From Paracamarosporium sp. OC-R06-R3 (Eukaryota > Ascomycota > Dothideomycetes > Pleosporales > Didymosphaeriaceae), in the NCBI GenBank assembly GCA_019828545.1, contig JACVRA010000139.1:85554-149553 (forward strand): DNA of 64,000 nucleotides, written 5' to 3'. The position numbers and the translations under genes were made by a program. Each line of letters begins with the position of its first letter. The first letter of the stretch is position 1. Under the pieces are notes generated by a model, which searched no databases, was not told the DNA's origin, and was given only the letters and a program-made list of their open reading frames with translations. This document shows, one piece after another, positions 45,653 to 58,660 of this stretch.

Positions 45653-48600
45653 ATGCGCCAATTTGCCAATGTCTCCATCTCGCCCTGGGCCAACCCATAC
45701 TCTTCTGGGCCCAATGCTGGCAAGAACTATTATGCATCACCCGCCACTCAACAGCCGGTATATCGACGTATAGTAGCACCACCCGCGCCCATATTCTATC
45801 ATCCGGGCGTCGAACAGGTCGTTGGAGAAGACAGCGATGACGATGATTCCGAAGAGGGTACGTTGTGGTGCTCAAACGCACGCTGGCTGATCCACTAATG
45901 ATAGGAAGGACCATCCGGAGTAGCTATTGATAACCCCTTAGTAGAGGCTCCAGAGCCGCCGTCTGCGCCTGAGCCGCCGAGCGATAGTGCACCAGAGAGC
46001 GCACCAGAGAGCGCACCAGCGGAGCAACCAGCAACTTCTGACCCACCTGCTGAACCCGCACCCGAACCAAGTGCAAGCACAGATGAGGCCGCCGCGCAGC
46101 CCGAGGCACCAGAAGCGACCTCAAACGCTGAAGGGGATAATAGTGCTGGAGGAAGTGAACCTGGAGATGTCAAAGATGAACCGCCTGGAGGAGATGGTGG
46201 CGAAACTGCGGCGAAGGAGGCCGAGAATGTGACGCCGCCCGCCCCCGTCGAAGCCTCCCCGCCCGCTGCGGATCAACCCAGTCATGCCGATGATGCAGCT
46301 GTCAAGGCAGATGCACCTGCCGACGATAATCTGCCTGCACCTCCAGCCCAAGAAGCGGCAGCGGTGTCCAATGACCCTGAACCTGCGGTCCCTATTGCTC
46401 CTATCGACACATCCCAAGCGCCTGCCGAGAAGAGTGGTGAGTGTGAGCAGGCTGCTCAAGAGCCCCCAATGTCCCCAACTACAAAGACCGTTCATTTCTC
46501 CCCTGACGTTAAAGATCCAGACACCGCTAGCATTGGTAGTAACAAGAAGAAAGGGATTGCCAAGAAAATTGGCAAGGGTAAGGCCACTGGTTATGTGCGC
46601 ATCAGAGATCCTGCCCCAGTGCGACCTGCATCGCCAAAGGAGGAGAGAAAACCCACTAAAGAAGACAAGAAGAAGGCTAGTAAAGACAGCAACAAAAAGG
46701 AAAAGTCTTCGAGTGCGCCCAAGGAGACTGTCAAGAAGGAGCCGCCATCGCCCATATTGTCGAAGAAGAAACCGCATAAAGTCGAAGAGCGAAAGAAGAA
46801 GAAGCACGATGAAAAGGACAAGAAGTCCAAGGGCAAAAAGACCCGAAAAGGTAGCGACGCTTCTCACGCTGAGGACGGCCCATCAGCTGAAGGAGACGAA
46901 ACGCACGAGGAACAGGTCAGCTCAGTGGCTGACTCAGCTGTTACACCATCCTCCGAAGATACTCAACAAGCAGATGAAGTTCAAGAGCAGCCTCCTGTCG
47001 ATCCACCTGCCGATCCACCTGCCGATCCACCTGCCGAAGATAAACCTGAAGAGAGCAGCAACGTGGCTGAAGAGAGCCCGCCTGAAACAAGTCCTGAGGA
47101 GACTAAGGAAGACAATCCGCCTGCAGGAGACGCTCCAGCTACAGAGGATAATCCGTCTGTAGAAGAAACACCGGCTGCAGAGGACGCACCGGCTGCAGAA
47201 GAAACACAGCCTGCGGAAGAAACGCCGTCTACAGAAGACGCAGCACCCACAGAAGACGCAGCACCTGCAGAAGACGCAGCACCTGCAGAGGACGCACCAG
47301 CTGCAGAAGACGCACCAGCTGCAGAGAACGTACCAGCTGCAGAGGACGTACCAGCTGCAGAGGATGTACCAGCTGCAGAGGACGTACCAGCTGCAGAGGA
47401 CGTACCAGCTGCAGAGGACGTACCAGCTGCAGAGGACGCTGCACCTTCAGAGGACGTACCAGCTGCAGAAGATACACAGCCTGCAGAAGACGCTCCAGCT
47501 GCAGAAATCAATCAGCCTGCAGAAGATAATGCGCCCGCAGAAGACACTTCATCCATGGAGAATGCACCATCTGCAGAGGAAGCACCTGCAGCAGAAAGCG
47601 TGGCTGTAGAGGATGCATCGGCTGTGGAAAACACCCCGTCTGAAGAGGATGCACCGCCCTCCGGAGAAATACCACTTACAAATGACGCACCGCCCGCTGA
47701 AGATGACCAACCGGCAGAAAACACTCCTCCCACAGGGGATAGTCCGTCTGCAGAAGACCAGGCTCCTACAGCAGAGGACAACCCTACAGAGGACAATGTG
47801 CCTGCAAAGGAGAGTCAACCTGCAGAAGAGAGCGTGCCTAAAGAGGACACACCTGCAGAGGACACACCTGCAGAGGACACACCTGCAGAGGACACACCTA
47901 CAAATGAGACTACACCTACAGAGGAGACTACACCTACAGAGGAAAGCGGTCCAGTAGACGAAAGCATTGCCAAAGAGGGGGGCGTTCCAGCAGAGAATGT
48001 AGCCGTAGCAGAAATCACAGCTATACAAGAGAGCTCAGCTGCTGGAGATAATGCTCCCACGGAGAAAACCCCTGATTCGGAAGACGCTGTAGGTGCGGAG
48101 AAGAGTGCACCTTCAGACACCCCACCTGAAGGAAACTCATCCGACGGCCAACTGTCTGAAGACACACCAGTCCAGGATAGCCAATCTGAAGATAGCGCAC
48201 CTTTGGAACCATCATCTGAAGACCCTCATATAGAGAGCTTACCCAAAGAAAGCAGCCCTGCGGAGGCTCAGCCCGAAGAGAACCAACCTGAACAGAACGA
48301 GCCTAGTACCAGCGAGTCTGCCAACATTCAAGCTGAGCAGAGCCCACCAGAAGAGCAGAACCCTGCTGAAAATACCGCTTCAGAAGGAGACGGTGCAGCG
48401 AAAGAGGTTACTCCTGAACAGGACCCAGAGCTTCCTGCTCAAGCCGAAACAACAAGCGAAGTCAAGCCAGATGAAGGGCAGGATAGTCCAAGCATGGATG
48501 GTCCCATAGGTGAATCTAATCCCGAAGCTCCAAATGAAGAGCCAAGTGAACCCGTTGAGGTTTCAAAGACAAGCGAGGATCCTATCGATAAGGCGTCAGA

Positions 48601-51600
48601 GGAAATCGTTACCGAAACATCAGAAAATCCGTCAGGTGAACCCATGGATAAGGAATTGTCGGGGTCCTCGAACGATACCCCACCAAGTGTCGAGGCAGAA
48701 GACTCTGCTCAAGCAGGTGCCGGCGAGACGGATCACACGCAAAATCAGGATTCTAATGAAGTCACAGAAGGCAGCCGAGCCGTTGACGACAAGCAAACTG
48801 AGGTAGAAGAGCCTGTATCAATGCGTTCAGAACCTGTCCATGAGGAAGGAAACGCTGTTCAACCTGCTGCTGACACGGAAGCGTCAACCACTGTGGATCG
48901 GAGTAACGAAGAAAATACACACGAAAACGGCGATGCTGAAGCGGTGGATAATCTTAGCGTGACCGAGCAGCCTTGCTCTGACGATGCACCTCCAACAAAC
49001 GATAAAACCCAAGCCGACCAGGACTCAGCAGCAGATCACGAATCTCCCATTGAAAGCCAATCTATTGCGGAGAACAAGCAGGATGCAATGAGCGAACCTC
49101 CACAAGAAACAGAAGCTCCAGCCAATGACACCGGGACTGAGCCTCCAGCACAAAGTCAACCCTCGGTAGAGGGCGAAGTTCCAGCAGACAACGAGTCTAC
49201 AACGAACGATGACTCTGCGCCAGTGAGCGAACCACCGGAACTCACGGGGCCTGTAGACGATGAAGTAAATGAACCTACTGGTGAAAGTGAGGCCGCAGCG
49301 GACGGATCTGTTACGGAAGCGCAACCCGCAGTACCAAGCGAATCAGCAGCGGAATCTGAGCCTGTTATAGAAAGCGCTCCTCCAAATCCCGCCGATTTGG
49401 CTGTAGTTGAGAAGATCATGAAGGCGGATTCGGAGGCAAAAAGCGAAGCTGACAATGAAAAGAATCCTGATTCTTCGCGAAGTGCTCCCGAAGCAGTCGA
49501 GAGCAAGCCATCGGGCGAGGACCACCAAGATGATACTGCTGATGAAACTACTCCTACTACCACCGATGGTACCAATGAGCCTCAAGGTGTTGAAGACATC
49601 AGCGGTGAGGAGAAGCCTAATGTGAACGATGATCTTCCGGAATCAGCTCCTTCTGAAGCGGTTGAACCCAGTGATCCCGCTGATCCTAGCGACGGCAATC
49701 ATTCATCTGAGACTCAAGATAATGAGGTCGGAGCGGTTGAGTCCGTGAGCCAAACGCCTATGGAACAGTCAAACGACGAAAATATGGCGGACGCGGCGGC
49801 GACTGACAATACATCAAGCCCATCAGATACGAGTGCAGCCACCGATGCCTCTCTTAGCGATGCGACGCCAGACACAAGCGAAATGGAGTGTCCTAGCGAC
49901 GTAACAGACCTTGCGGATAAAGCGAAAAGCATAGACACCACTTCCCATGAGAATGAAGCGACGAAAGACATTAGATCGGAAACAAACGTGGAAGGGGTAG
50001 AGCAGGAAAGCCACCCCACTGAAAACCCTCCAAAGGACACTGATATTGCGCCGGCTACCTCTCCGTTCGACGGCTGTCAGGAGGGTGGCAAATCGAACGA
50101 ACACGATGATGCTCCTGATGAAGGCACTCTACCAGAAGCGACCGTCACCGAGAAAGACTCCAGCTGTACCGAATCTGTTTGTGATCCTCAAAAGGAAGAT
50201 GACCAAGGAAACGATGGTGATGGAGCGGATGGTGTAGCTAGCCCCGCGCTTCCTGATAGTGCAGGTGAAAACGCGACAACAGAGACTGAGGATCCTCTAG
50301 TTGCTGACAAAGAGCCTGCTGACTCTGCTGAAGCTGTTGTCGACCCAGACCATGGTTCGAAGGCTGATACATCTGCAGCTGACCAAGAAGAGGATAGCGC
50401 CGTTGTATCCGATCTGCAGATCCCATTGGATGCGCCTGCCAATGATAACGATCCGGTCCAATCAAGCTCAAGCACGCCAACAGCAGATAATGACCCTGAC
50501 CAGACTGATGCAGCTCCTGATATGGTCATCAGTAGCAGCACGAATGACGTCTCGGAAGAGCCCATAGTTAGCGGTGTTGGATGCGGCTCGGATTCCGAAG
50601 CGAAACCGCAACCTGAAGTACCTGAACCAACGACTTCACAAAACGACAACACACAAACCATCAGTGATGAGGGAATCGTTGCGACGGACGAGATGGGCCC
50701 AGACGCGCACGCTGAGCCTCTCAGTGATCCTATCACGGTTGAAAGCGATGCAAAGGCCCCGGAAGAGACCATTCAGACTGATTCGGTTGAGATTGCTCCG
50801 GACAACCCAGGTAAGAAATTCTTCCTGTTGTGGGACCATATTATAGTATCACCCGATATTATTGATCATTCCGACTGATCATATACTAGATGTTGACGTT
50901 GAGAAACCGACCTCAAACGAACCAGAGCCTGACCCAGGAAATCCACCTTTAGAAGCTGATCAGCCACCACCGGAAGATCCTCCTGCCGAAAAAGAGACGC
51001 AAACGAATGAGTCTGCTGGTATCGATCCCGCTCCGGTTCCAGAAGCAAATGAACAACCAGCGGCCGAGCTTGAAGCTTCAATCGAGGAACAGGTCCCTCA
51101 AGATGTGGAGCAAAAGAACGAACAAGAGATAGTTGTGCGAGATATCGTGGTTCCAGAGCCTCAGGAAGTAGGGACAGAGGAGGGTGCGACGAAGGAGGCG
51201 GCTGTCGAACCCGTCACTCAAGGCACTGCACCCGAATCTCTTGATCAGCCTGAGATCGAGGTAGCTGAGGAGACCAAAAATGAATCTCCTCCCACTGCGA
51301 ACGCTCCAGAGGGGACCGAGGTGTCTTCAAAGCAGGAAACGAGCAATGAGGCGGAGGAAACAACCGTTCCTGAAGAACACCATTCATCAGCTGAACCGAA
51401 CATGGTATCAGAGCAGGAAACCCCTCCCGCTGATGCTACCGTGGAATCTCCCGCAAATGAGGGTGAAGCGGAAGCCGGCGGCAAGGATAGCACTGAAGAG
51501 GAGCCATCAAGTGAAGAGCCGGAGCCGCCAAGTCAATCGGATCAACCAAATGAGACTGAGGCTGAAACATCAAAAGCTGACAACGATCAAGTGGAGCCAG

Positions 51601-54434
51601 AGAAACAAGACGAGCAAACTACCGAGGAGGCTGGATCCAACGATCAAGAATCTGGTCCCGAAGATACACAGCCAGCCGAAGCCGATTCGAAGGCTCATGT
51701 CGAGGAAAATGCACCGTCAGGCGACGCAGAACCTAATCTAGATGCTATTGATCCTGACACTACTTCTCAAGAAGCAGCACCAGAAAGAACTGAGCCTCCT
51801 GTAGAAGTCCCTCCACAGTCCGAAGATCCTCAAGCGTCTGAAGAAGCGCTCCCTCAAGAAACTCTTCCCGAAGAAGCACCTGAAGAAGCACCTGAAGAAG
51901 CACCTGAAGAAGCACCTGAAGAAGCACCTGAAGAAGCTCCACCTGCAGAAGCACTTGAAGAAGCTCCACCTGCAGAAACACCACCTGCAGAAGCACCTGA
52001 AGAATCTCCACCTGAAGAATCTCCACCTGAAGAATCTCCACCTGCAGAAGCACCACCTGCAGAAGCACCTGAAGAATCTCCACCTGCAGAAGCACCACCT
52101 GCAGAAGCTCCACCCGAAGTAGCTCCCCCTGAGGAAGCACCTCCCGACGAAGCACCCCCTGAAGAAGTGCCAGACAAATTAGAAGAACAAGAGCTCGAAG
52201 ACAAAGATAAAGGAGGTGCTGATGGCTCGGCAGATGCGGATGCAGGAGCTGGTGATCAGCCTCAAGAGCTCGCAGGGAACGAGTCTGCAGATGCTCCACA
52301 GCCTACACTGATTGAAGAAATGGATGAGGTGCAGCCGATTACGCCTCCCGCAGAACCTGAGGAAGCTTCTGATCTAGTGCCCGTTCAAGGTGCAGAAGTG
52401 GCTCCCGAAGAGGAACAAGTCGAGAAAACAACAGCTGAAGAAGCAGATCCTGAGCCTGCAGAGGCTGGGGATGTAGCGCCGACGACAGTGGTTGAAGAAA
52501 CACGAGAACCAGCGGTCGATCAGGTTGTTGAAGCAGAACCAGAGCCGCAACCAGCAACGGAAGATGCTGATATAGTAGAAAAAGAACTAGAAGACGCTCC
52601 TGCCGAACGATCGGTGGAATCACATGAGGACGCTCAGCCGACCGAACCAGCGGAGCCCGAGAGCTCTCGAGACGTAGTTCTGCCCATGGCCGAAGAGCCA
52701 GTAGAGTCGCCTGATCAGCGCCAGGAGACCCAGCCACAAACGCCACCCAATGAGCCTGCAGTAGTCAATGAGCCCACGCCCGAATCAACTCCAAGAGAGA
52801 AACATCGGCGTCGACACTCCCACACCCATCGTGACAGCAGACACTCCAATCGCAGGCGCGAAAGCAACGCAAGCGCTAGTGAAAGACCCACACTAAACCC
52901 CATGGCGCTATTGGCTGTTGCTAAGCTGGCTGGATCTGCTAAGAGCAAACGAAGGGATAGCTTAACAGACCGTGAGTATGGGAGACACAAGGAGAGACTG
53001 CGGGAGCCCGAGAAAGGGAGCAGTAGTAGTAAAGAGAGGTCCCACCGCGAACACCGGTCACACAGACACCACCGCGACAGAGGAGATGACAGAGATGGCA
53101 AACGGCGAACACTCGAAGACGCGGAAGCGGAAGCTGAACGTAAACAGCGCCGCGAAGCCCGACGTGCAGAGAAGGAAAGACTAGCTCAGGAAGAAGCGGC
53201 TAGACAAGAGCAAGAAGAGGAAGAAAAGAGGCGGGAAGAGGAAGAGCGAAAGCAAAGACGTCGTGACGAGCGCCGGGCGCGACGAGCAGAGGAAGAACGA
53301 GTGCGTAAAGAAGAGGAGGAGAGGCTCGCGAGGGAAGCTGGAGAGAGGCTCGCTAGGGAAGAAGAGGAAAGACGAATAAGGCACGAGAAGCGGCGGCAGA
53401 AGCATGAAGAGATCAAGCGTTTAGAACGCGAGAAAGCTGAGCAGGACGAAGAACACAGAAGGCTGCGCCGTCAACGTCGTGCTGAGCTCGAAAAAGAGAA
53501 GTTGGCAAGGGAAGCTGAAACTGCCAATATTGAACCTCGCGACGCAGCTCGCCGTGCTGCAGAGGAGGATAGCGAGCCTGTCCCTGCCTCTCCTAGCACT
53601 CCACGTGGGTCTACCCGCAAGCATACAAGTGATCGGCGTCGCGACGCCCCGCCTCCCGCGCGTAGAAACAGCTTAATGGGTGGATTCTCGCTGTTTGGTC
53701 GATCGAAAACAGACCCCGTTGTGCCGAGTGCTAGGCCAATCAAGCCTGCAGCTCGTGTCCGTACCGATCCCGCAGAGGCACCACCTAGCCCTGTGGAGGC
53801 CTTGCGTAGGGAGAAAGAAGGACGAGCAAGCAGCCAGCATTCTTCCAACGAGAGTCGTGAAAGGGCTGAGCGACCGCATCGCAGCCGCCGCCATTCACAC
53901 ACGCATCATCGCCGGTTCAACTCAGCAGAAGAGGAGGCAGAATATCGCGCTCGAAAGGAGGAGCGACGTCGGGCCAAAACACAGGAGTTGGAAATGTCCG
54001 GCGCCCGTGATGGGGGTGTGTCATTGAGCGCTCCCTTTGATGATGATCCTCCACCGGAGCAAGCAGATCCAGTTACAGCACCGGAGCCAGACGATGGATC
54101 AGAGGAACGTCCACGGTCTTCGCTTTTAGACGATGCAGCAGCAGTGGTAGGTGTCTCTTCGATGTCCTCCGGTGACCGTCCCGAACGCCGACGAACGAAC
54201 CGTCGCGTTTCCATCGTTGAGCACGAACGTCCGAAGAGTCGACGCATCTCTGTCACCGAGAAAGAACGACCGACAAGCAGACGGACGGAAAGCGACAGAC
54301 CACGGACTCGCGGAACGGGTGAAGAAAGGATTAGGCCGCGACGTAGCGAGACCGAGAGAAGCAGTCGCAGCAAGAAGAAAGACGACAACGGTTTCAAGGG
54401 ATTCCTTGGTGGTTTGAAGAGAATTGTTGCTTGA
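45653..54434 (+). CDS. Giant disordered acidic repeat protein with basic coiled-coil C-terminus
   Basis: Three exons (45653-45857, 45909-50810, 50890-54434) join in phase to 2,883 residues. The N-terminal 68 residues are the most protein-like (SISPWANPYSSGPNAG, PAPIFYHPGVEQVVGED). Residues about 266-392 are a Lys-rich block (GIAKKIGKGKATGYVRIRDP and many KK pairs). Then come some 1,900 residues of Glu/Asp/Pro/Ala/Ser/Thr with short tandem repeats: PAAEDV at about 486-606 and EEAPEEAP or AEAPEESPP at about 2029-2136. The tail is basic: RRHSHTHRDSRHSNRRRE near 2341, a long Arg/Glu coiled coil about 2443-2586, SLMGGFSLFGRSK, RRVSIVEHERPKSRRISV, and an end (GFKGFLGGLKRIVA) that can form an amphipathic helix. 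No enzyme domain is present. Large disordered tethers such as Woronin-body leashin are one analogy, not an assignment. Confidence 0.85.
47160..47520 (+). repeat. 18-bp in-frame tandem repeats (PAAEDV)
   Basis: The unit GCAGAGGACGTACCAGCT and close variants repeat with an 18-bp period, most regular at 47325-47430, inside exon 2 of the giant gene. Each unit encodes six residues. Neighbouring units differ by single bases, so expansion is relatively recent. Confidence 0.85.
51870..52190 (+). repeat. 12-15-bp in-frame tandem repeats (EEAP/AEAPP/EESPP)
   Basis: Units GAAGCACCTGAA and CCACCTGCAGAAGCA are repeated in exon 3 of the giant gene. It is a second, separate repeat expansion with a different period. 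Confidence 0.8.
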
Positions 54435-55602
54435 GATGCTCAGATTGGCACAGTAACTGGGTGGATAGTAATATGTGACTTCGGTCTGTTTGGGATGTTG
54501 CGTTTCCATTGTGGGGATTGACCCTGGGGACATAAGACTGGGTCTTCATTGAACGGCGTTTGGGGTGCGAGATACCACAGTTACCTTGTTTTTTTTTTGT
54601 CCTTGGCGTTTGGCGCGCTATGGTATGGTTTGGGGCTTTCAGGGCGGCATATTTGTATCTGTACGACTTGTATGCGCTATGCTTTGTGGGGCGAGATTGG
54701 CTTCCAGACGAGTATTATTAGGATTACGAATTACGAATCCGTTTTATCTCATGCTTAAAGATATCTTTTGGAATTGGTTGTGCGCAGTTTTACTGTAGAC
54801 TGCGTGTTTAGTTGTGTGTAGGTGAGCATGTAATCTGCATGGCTTTCAATGCTGTGCTGTGCTGTTCTCGAACGCGGGCGTCTATCGCCGAGAAAAGACT
54901 ATCGACATTGCGTGGTTTCGCTTTTCCTGGGTGTATTTTCGTGGTTGGCTGATCATGCATGGTTTTGCTTTGGGACGTTGTGCTGCTTTGCACATGATTG
55001 GTCGCCTAGAAATACACGCCGGGAACCTAATTATTTAAGCTTATGTGGAGGGCTGATCACGTGTAGTTCGCGCTAGGGTTCCCACAGTCGAAGCGTGGGA
55101 ATGCCAAGGTGCCCAGTGTGGATTAGTGGGCGTTGGGCGTTGGGCCACGTGTGGGACCCGGCGGGTCGGCTCTGGAGTGGAGCTGCGTAGTGGAGCTGCG
55201 TAGTGGAGCTGCGTAGTGGAGGATGCACGGTTGCTAAGGTGTGAGTTTGTGCGGTTCTGCTTGGTGATGGGATCCTTTGGTTGTTGCAAATGGATAGTTT
55301 GGCGAGGGGAGCGGGGAGGTATGCCGTAAGGATTGGTGGAGAAGTTGGGTGTTTTACTGTGCAGGTTGGAGTGCCTTGTGGTTCGACATAGGAGGCTCGG
55401 AAGTGCAACGCGTTGGATCAAATACACGCGCGTGACGGATCTTGTCAAAGATGATATCTCTGGTAATAGCCACCTGTGTGAAGTGACGTGCAATACGAAG
55501 GCACTGACCTATGTAATGGACTGCAACATGATCAATCTTTGCGTATCAAGTAACCATATAAATGACGTCTATCATTATCCGTAATCATTTCATGCCTTCG
55601 AT
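54435..55602. other. Intergenic between convergent genes
   Basis: 3' flanks of the giant gene and of the DUF7029-like gene. It contains a 13-bp minisatellite (55174-55221) and otherwise no supported feature. Confidence 0.45.
55174..55221. repeat. 13-bp minisatellite, about 3.7 copies
   Basis: The unit TAGTGGAGCTGCG is repeated almost perfectly head to tail in the 3' intergenic region. Confidence 0.85.
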
Positions 55603-57268
55603 CTACGCTGCAGCAATGCGCCGCACGTGGGGGTGTCCCACATCCCTCGCTACCACTTCTCCCACTTGCGGTCCGAACGGAAAGCATAGCGTATCTGTGA
55701 GAGGCTTGTCGAGTTCCTGTCAGGTAGGGTTAGCATATTTTGTTGGAGTAGGAGAGTGGACTTACGGCAAGTGTGATGGTGACGAAGGGGTCTGACTCGT
55801 CGGATTCTCTGAATGCTTTGATTCCGAGACTGGCGCCGATGGCGGTGCCTGCTTTTACGCCGAGGGTTTGGTTCGAGCCGGGGCAGACTTCGGTGGTTGC
55901 TGGGTTGTGTTAGATCTGTGGACTAGGGAAGGGGTGGATGGAGACTTACAAGCAACACCGGTGAGGGTGGCCTTGACGGCGGGGAGCTTGAGGTCGAGAC
56001 CGATGCGGAAACCCTTGCCTGCATCATATGTTAGCGAAAATCTTTGCAAGAACGGAAACTTTACTTACCTAACGCGTTCGCTTTCAACTCTAAGCTCCCC
56101 TGCAAAAAGACTTGTACGCCACCCGAAATGGACCCATCGACTGACGTTTCCAGCAGATCGACCGTAGGCTCCCACCCAGAAAACGTATTCTCAGAAGGAT
56201 CCAGCAGATTCATCTCCACGACCGCGTCATCGCTCAGCGATCCCGTAGCTCCAGATGTCACGCCCGCCGTAACCGAAATCCCATTCAATTGCGCACCCAG
56301 CGCAACAGTAAGGAACGGCCCCAACTCAAACACCCCGGGGATATCCAGCCCACTGACAGGAATCGACAGTAGATCGAACGTCTTGGTAAGTGAATCGGTA
56401 ACCTTTCCTGACCCAGCGAGCTTCATCTTCGCAATAGCGGAGATACCATTTGGCTTCAGCGTCATGGATGCACCCGTAGGCACAAACAGCTTCTGCGATA
56501 TCTTAAACTGCATGTCGAACGAGCCGGCAGTGCTGCAATTAAGGCACGTGACCGTCGCAGAAAGGTCGCCCTGGGCAAGCGAAAGCGAGCCCGTGAGGTC
56601 GTGGTTGAAGTCTATGGACGTCTCCTTGTCGATATCGCGGGGCAAGATAGGTGATTCACGCGTTGTGTTCCCACCGCTGCCGGTCGAGCCAATCACCAAG
56701 TCGTATGTATGTGCGACGGCAGTCCAAGTGCTCTGCCTCGCGGCAAGCGTGGCCTTGTTCGCGACTTCGTCGTACTGGAGCGTTGAGATGATAAACGGGA
56801 TTCTGTTCTCGTTTGTTCCGCAGTCTCCCGGGCCGGCGACCATTACGAAACTGTGGTTGTCGGCGCCGTTGACCCAGTCCCAGACGCGCTGGGCGTAGGC
56901 AAGTGTCGCGTCGTCTTCGAAGCTCATTTCTATGCTAGTGTTGCTGCAGGTTACGGATGTCACCATGTCATCGAATCTCTCCATTGAGAGGATGTTTTCT
57001 GTTGAGCCGGGTGTGTGGATGGTGAGGGAGGCTAGGGCATCTTCGGACGTGTCTTGGGTCTGTTAGGAGCTATATGGGATGGGGAAGGGTGTGACGTACC
57101 GGAGGATCCCCAGAGAAAGGTTTCGTCGTTTTGCAGGTCGAAATTCGAAGGCGAGTAGCGTTTGGTGTGGTGGTTTTTGTGCGGTCGTATCGGGACCAGT
57201 CTTGTGGATAGTACTGAGTTTGCTAGGAGGAGAGGGATGCTCCACTTGAGGAGGTTTGAGAAAGACAT
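55603..57268 (-). CDS. Secreted DUF7029-like extracellular protein
   Basis: Five exons (57100-57268, 56069-57052, 55950-56018, 55766-55899, 55603-55716) give 489 residues in one frame. The Met at 57268 starts a signal peptide (MSFSNLLKWSIPLLLANSVLS). I preferred it to an in-frame Met 21 bp upstream because the hydrophobic core follows directly. The block VTCSNTSIEMSFEDDATLAY ... FVMVAGPGDCGTNENRIPF resembles the N-terminal DUF7029 module of large ascomycete secreted proteins. It is followed by a beta-rich middle (SLAQGDLSATVTCLNCST, QKLFVPTGASMTL). The end is short (LDKPLTDTLCFPFG). The function of this family is not known; it acts outside the cell or in the wall. The acceptor before 57052 (CTAAC...CAAG) was chosen because it alone keeps the frame. 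Confidence 0.75.
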
Positions 57269-58660
57269 TACGACGAAAACACCAAGCACGGTCGCGAAAG
57301 AGTGAGGGAACTGGAAAGACTGGAGGTGAACTGGATTGGAGGGAAAGGAATAGCGACTGTATAATGAGTGACCTGAAGGAAACGAAGAAAGAATACGAAG
57401 TACGAAAACCCTCGTTACTTACGACTATGTATACGTCCCAGGCAACAAGGGACAAAGTCCGACTGCAGCAGCCCTGCAGTTGCAACACCTCGCCATCGCC
57501 GCGAGGTGCAGCAGATCATCGCGTTATACTCCTCCATCCAGCAATCTTTCACTCGCCCTTGGTCCTTGCGGTGGCTGTATGACTACCGCTGAGCCCCAAT
57601 GCGAAAGATCCGAGCACGGAGAGAGACTTCTACCTTCCATATCTGATGATCTGAAATCCTTGGGTCTTCTGAAACAACACCAAGATTTTGAGGGAGTCCG
57701 CAGGTGAGGGATCAGAATACAGGGTCAAACAGTGTACGCTCCAGGGGATGGTGAGGCTTGGATGCTGCAAGATCCAATTAGCTAGGAAATTTCCGAAGCC
57801 CGCCTTGGCGTGATATGGCTGTCAATGAACACGAGAGGCATGGACTGCTGCGCGAACGAAGAGCTGAGCGATTCCTGACAACCTACGTATGCGAGAAGAT
57901 GCGTGGAACAACCTTTGTGATGCGTAGCGCACGTGAGGGTAAAGGGTTGTTGATGGGGAGACGGTGCGCGTCGCGTTGGGAACGAGGGGCTGAACTCGGC
58001 TAAGCCAAAAAGGCACTAGTGCAGTCTTGCGACACGTGTCTGTATCCCCGTTGTCTCTACGATGTGATGCAGCATCCGAACTGGCTCTACAGTTCCGGTG
58101 ACGTCCAACAACATCAAATAATGTTGCAGATTGAGTCGCTAGCGCGAGCGCATGAGTTCCGGATGTGCCTACAACAAAGGATGTACACTTTGGGGGCTAA
58201 GGGCCTCCAACGAAATCCCAGCGGGGAGGCCACGGTCACTTGCAGTTGCCAGAACACTGGTGGGAGAAGCGCTTGTCAAGTCTAAGCCATGCATGGGCGC
58301 GGCGATCTGGCCTCAGGGTGGGCTTGCTGCTGAAAGATGGGACACGCTCTCGGTATTCGCACTTTCGTGAGGCCCCTTTCATGCCTAAGCCGCTAGCACG
58401 AGCGCGGCGATGTGGTGCTTCTAGGTAGGCTTGCTAACCAAGCACGCACGTCCGCTGTCTTTGTATGGATATCAAGAAGTGCCACGATCACTTGGCCCAG
58501 CTCCCGAAGTTGATAGCGATAGTTTACCTGAAAGAAGTTCAGCAGCCAGTAAGCGGGGTAAATCCACAATCTACACATATAAAAAAACTCCTTGATCCTA
58601 CCAAATCGCGGGTACTCTTCTTCCAAACTTTCCCTTTTATCACCGTTTTCACGACCAATC
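57269..58660. other. Intergenic, divergent promoters
   Basis: About 1.4 kb between the divergent DUF7029-like and kinase-like genes. A weak 100-bp-spaced similarity (GCGCGGCGATCTGG near 58297 and GCGCGGCGATGTGG near 58399) is seen. No gene is supported. Confidence 0.45.

Noticed and set aside
46121..50772. Long minus-strand open frames opposite the giant gene
   Set aside because: They are mirror images of the low-complexity Glu/Pro/Ala coding strand (Ser/Gly/Ala or Leu/Arg repeats), have no start context or splice structure, and would require ignoring the in-phase three-exon plus-strand model.
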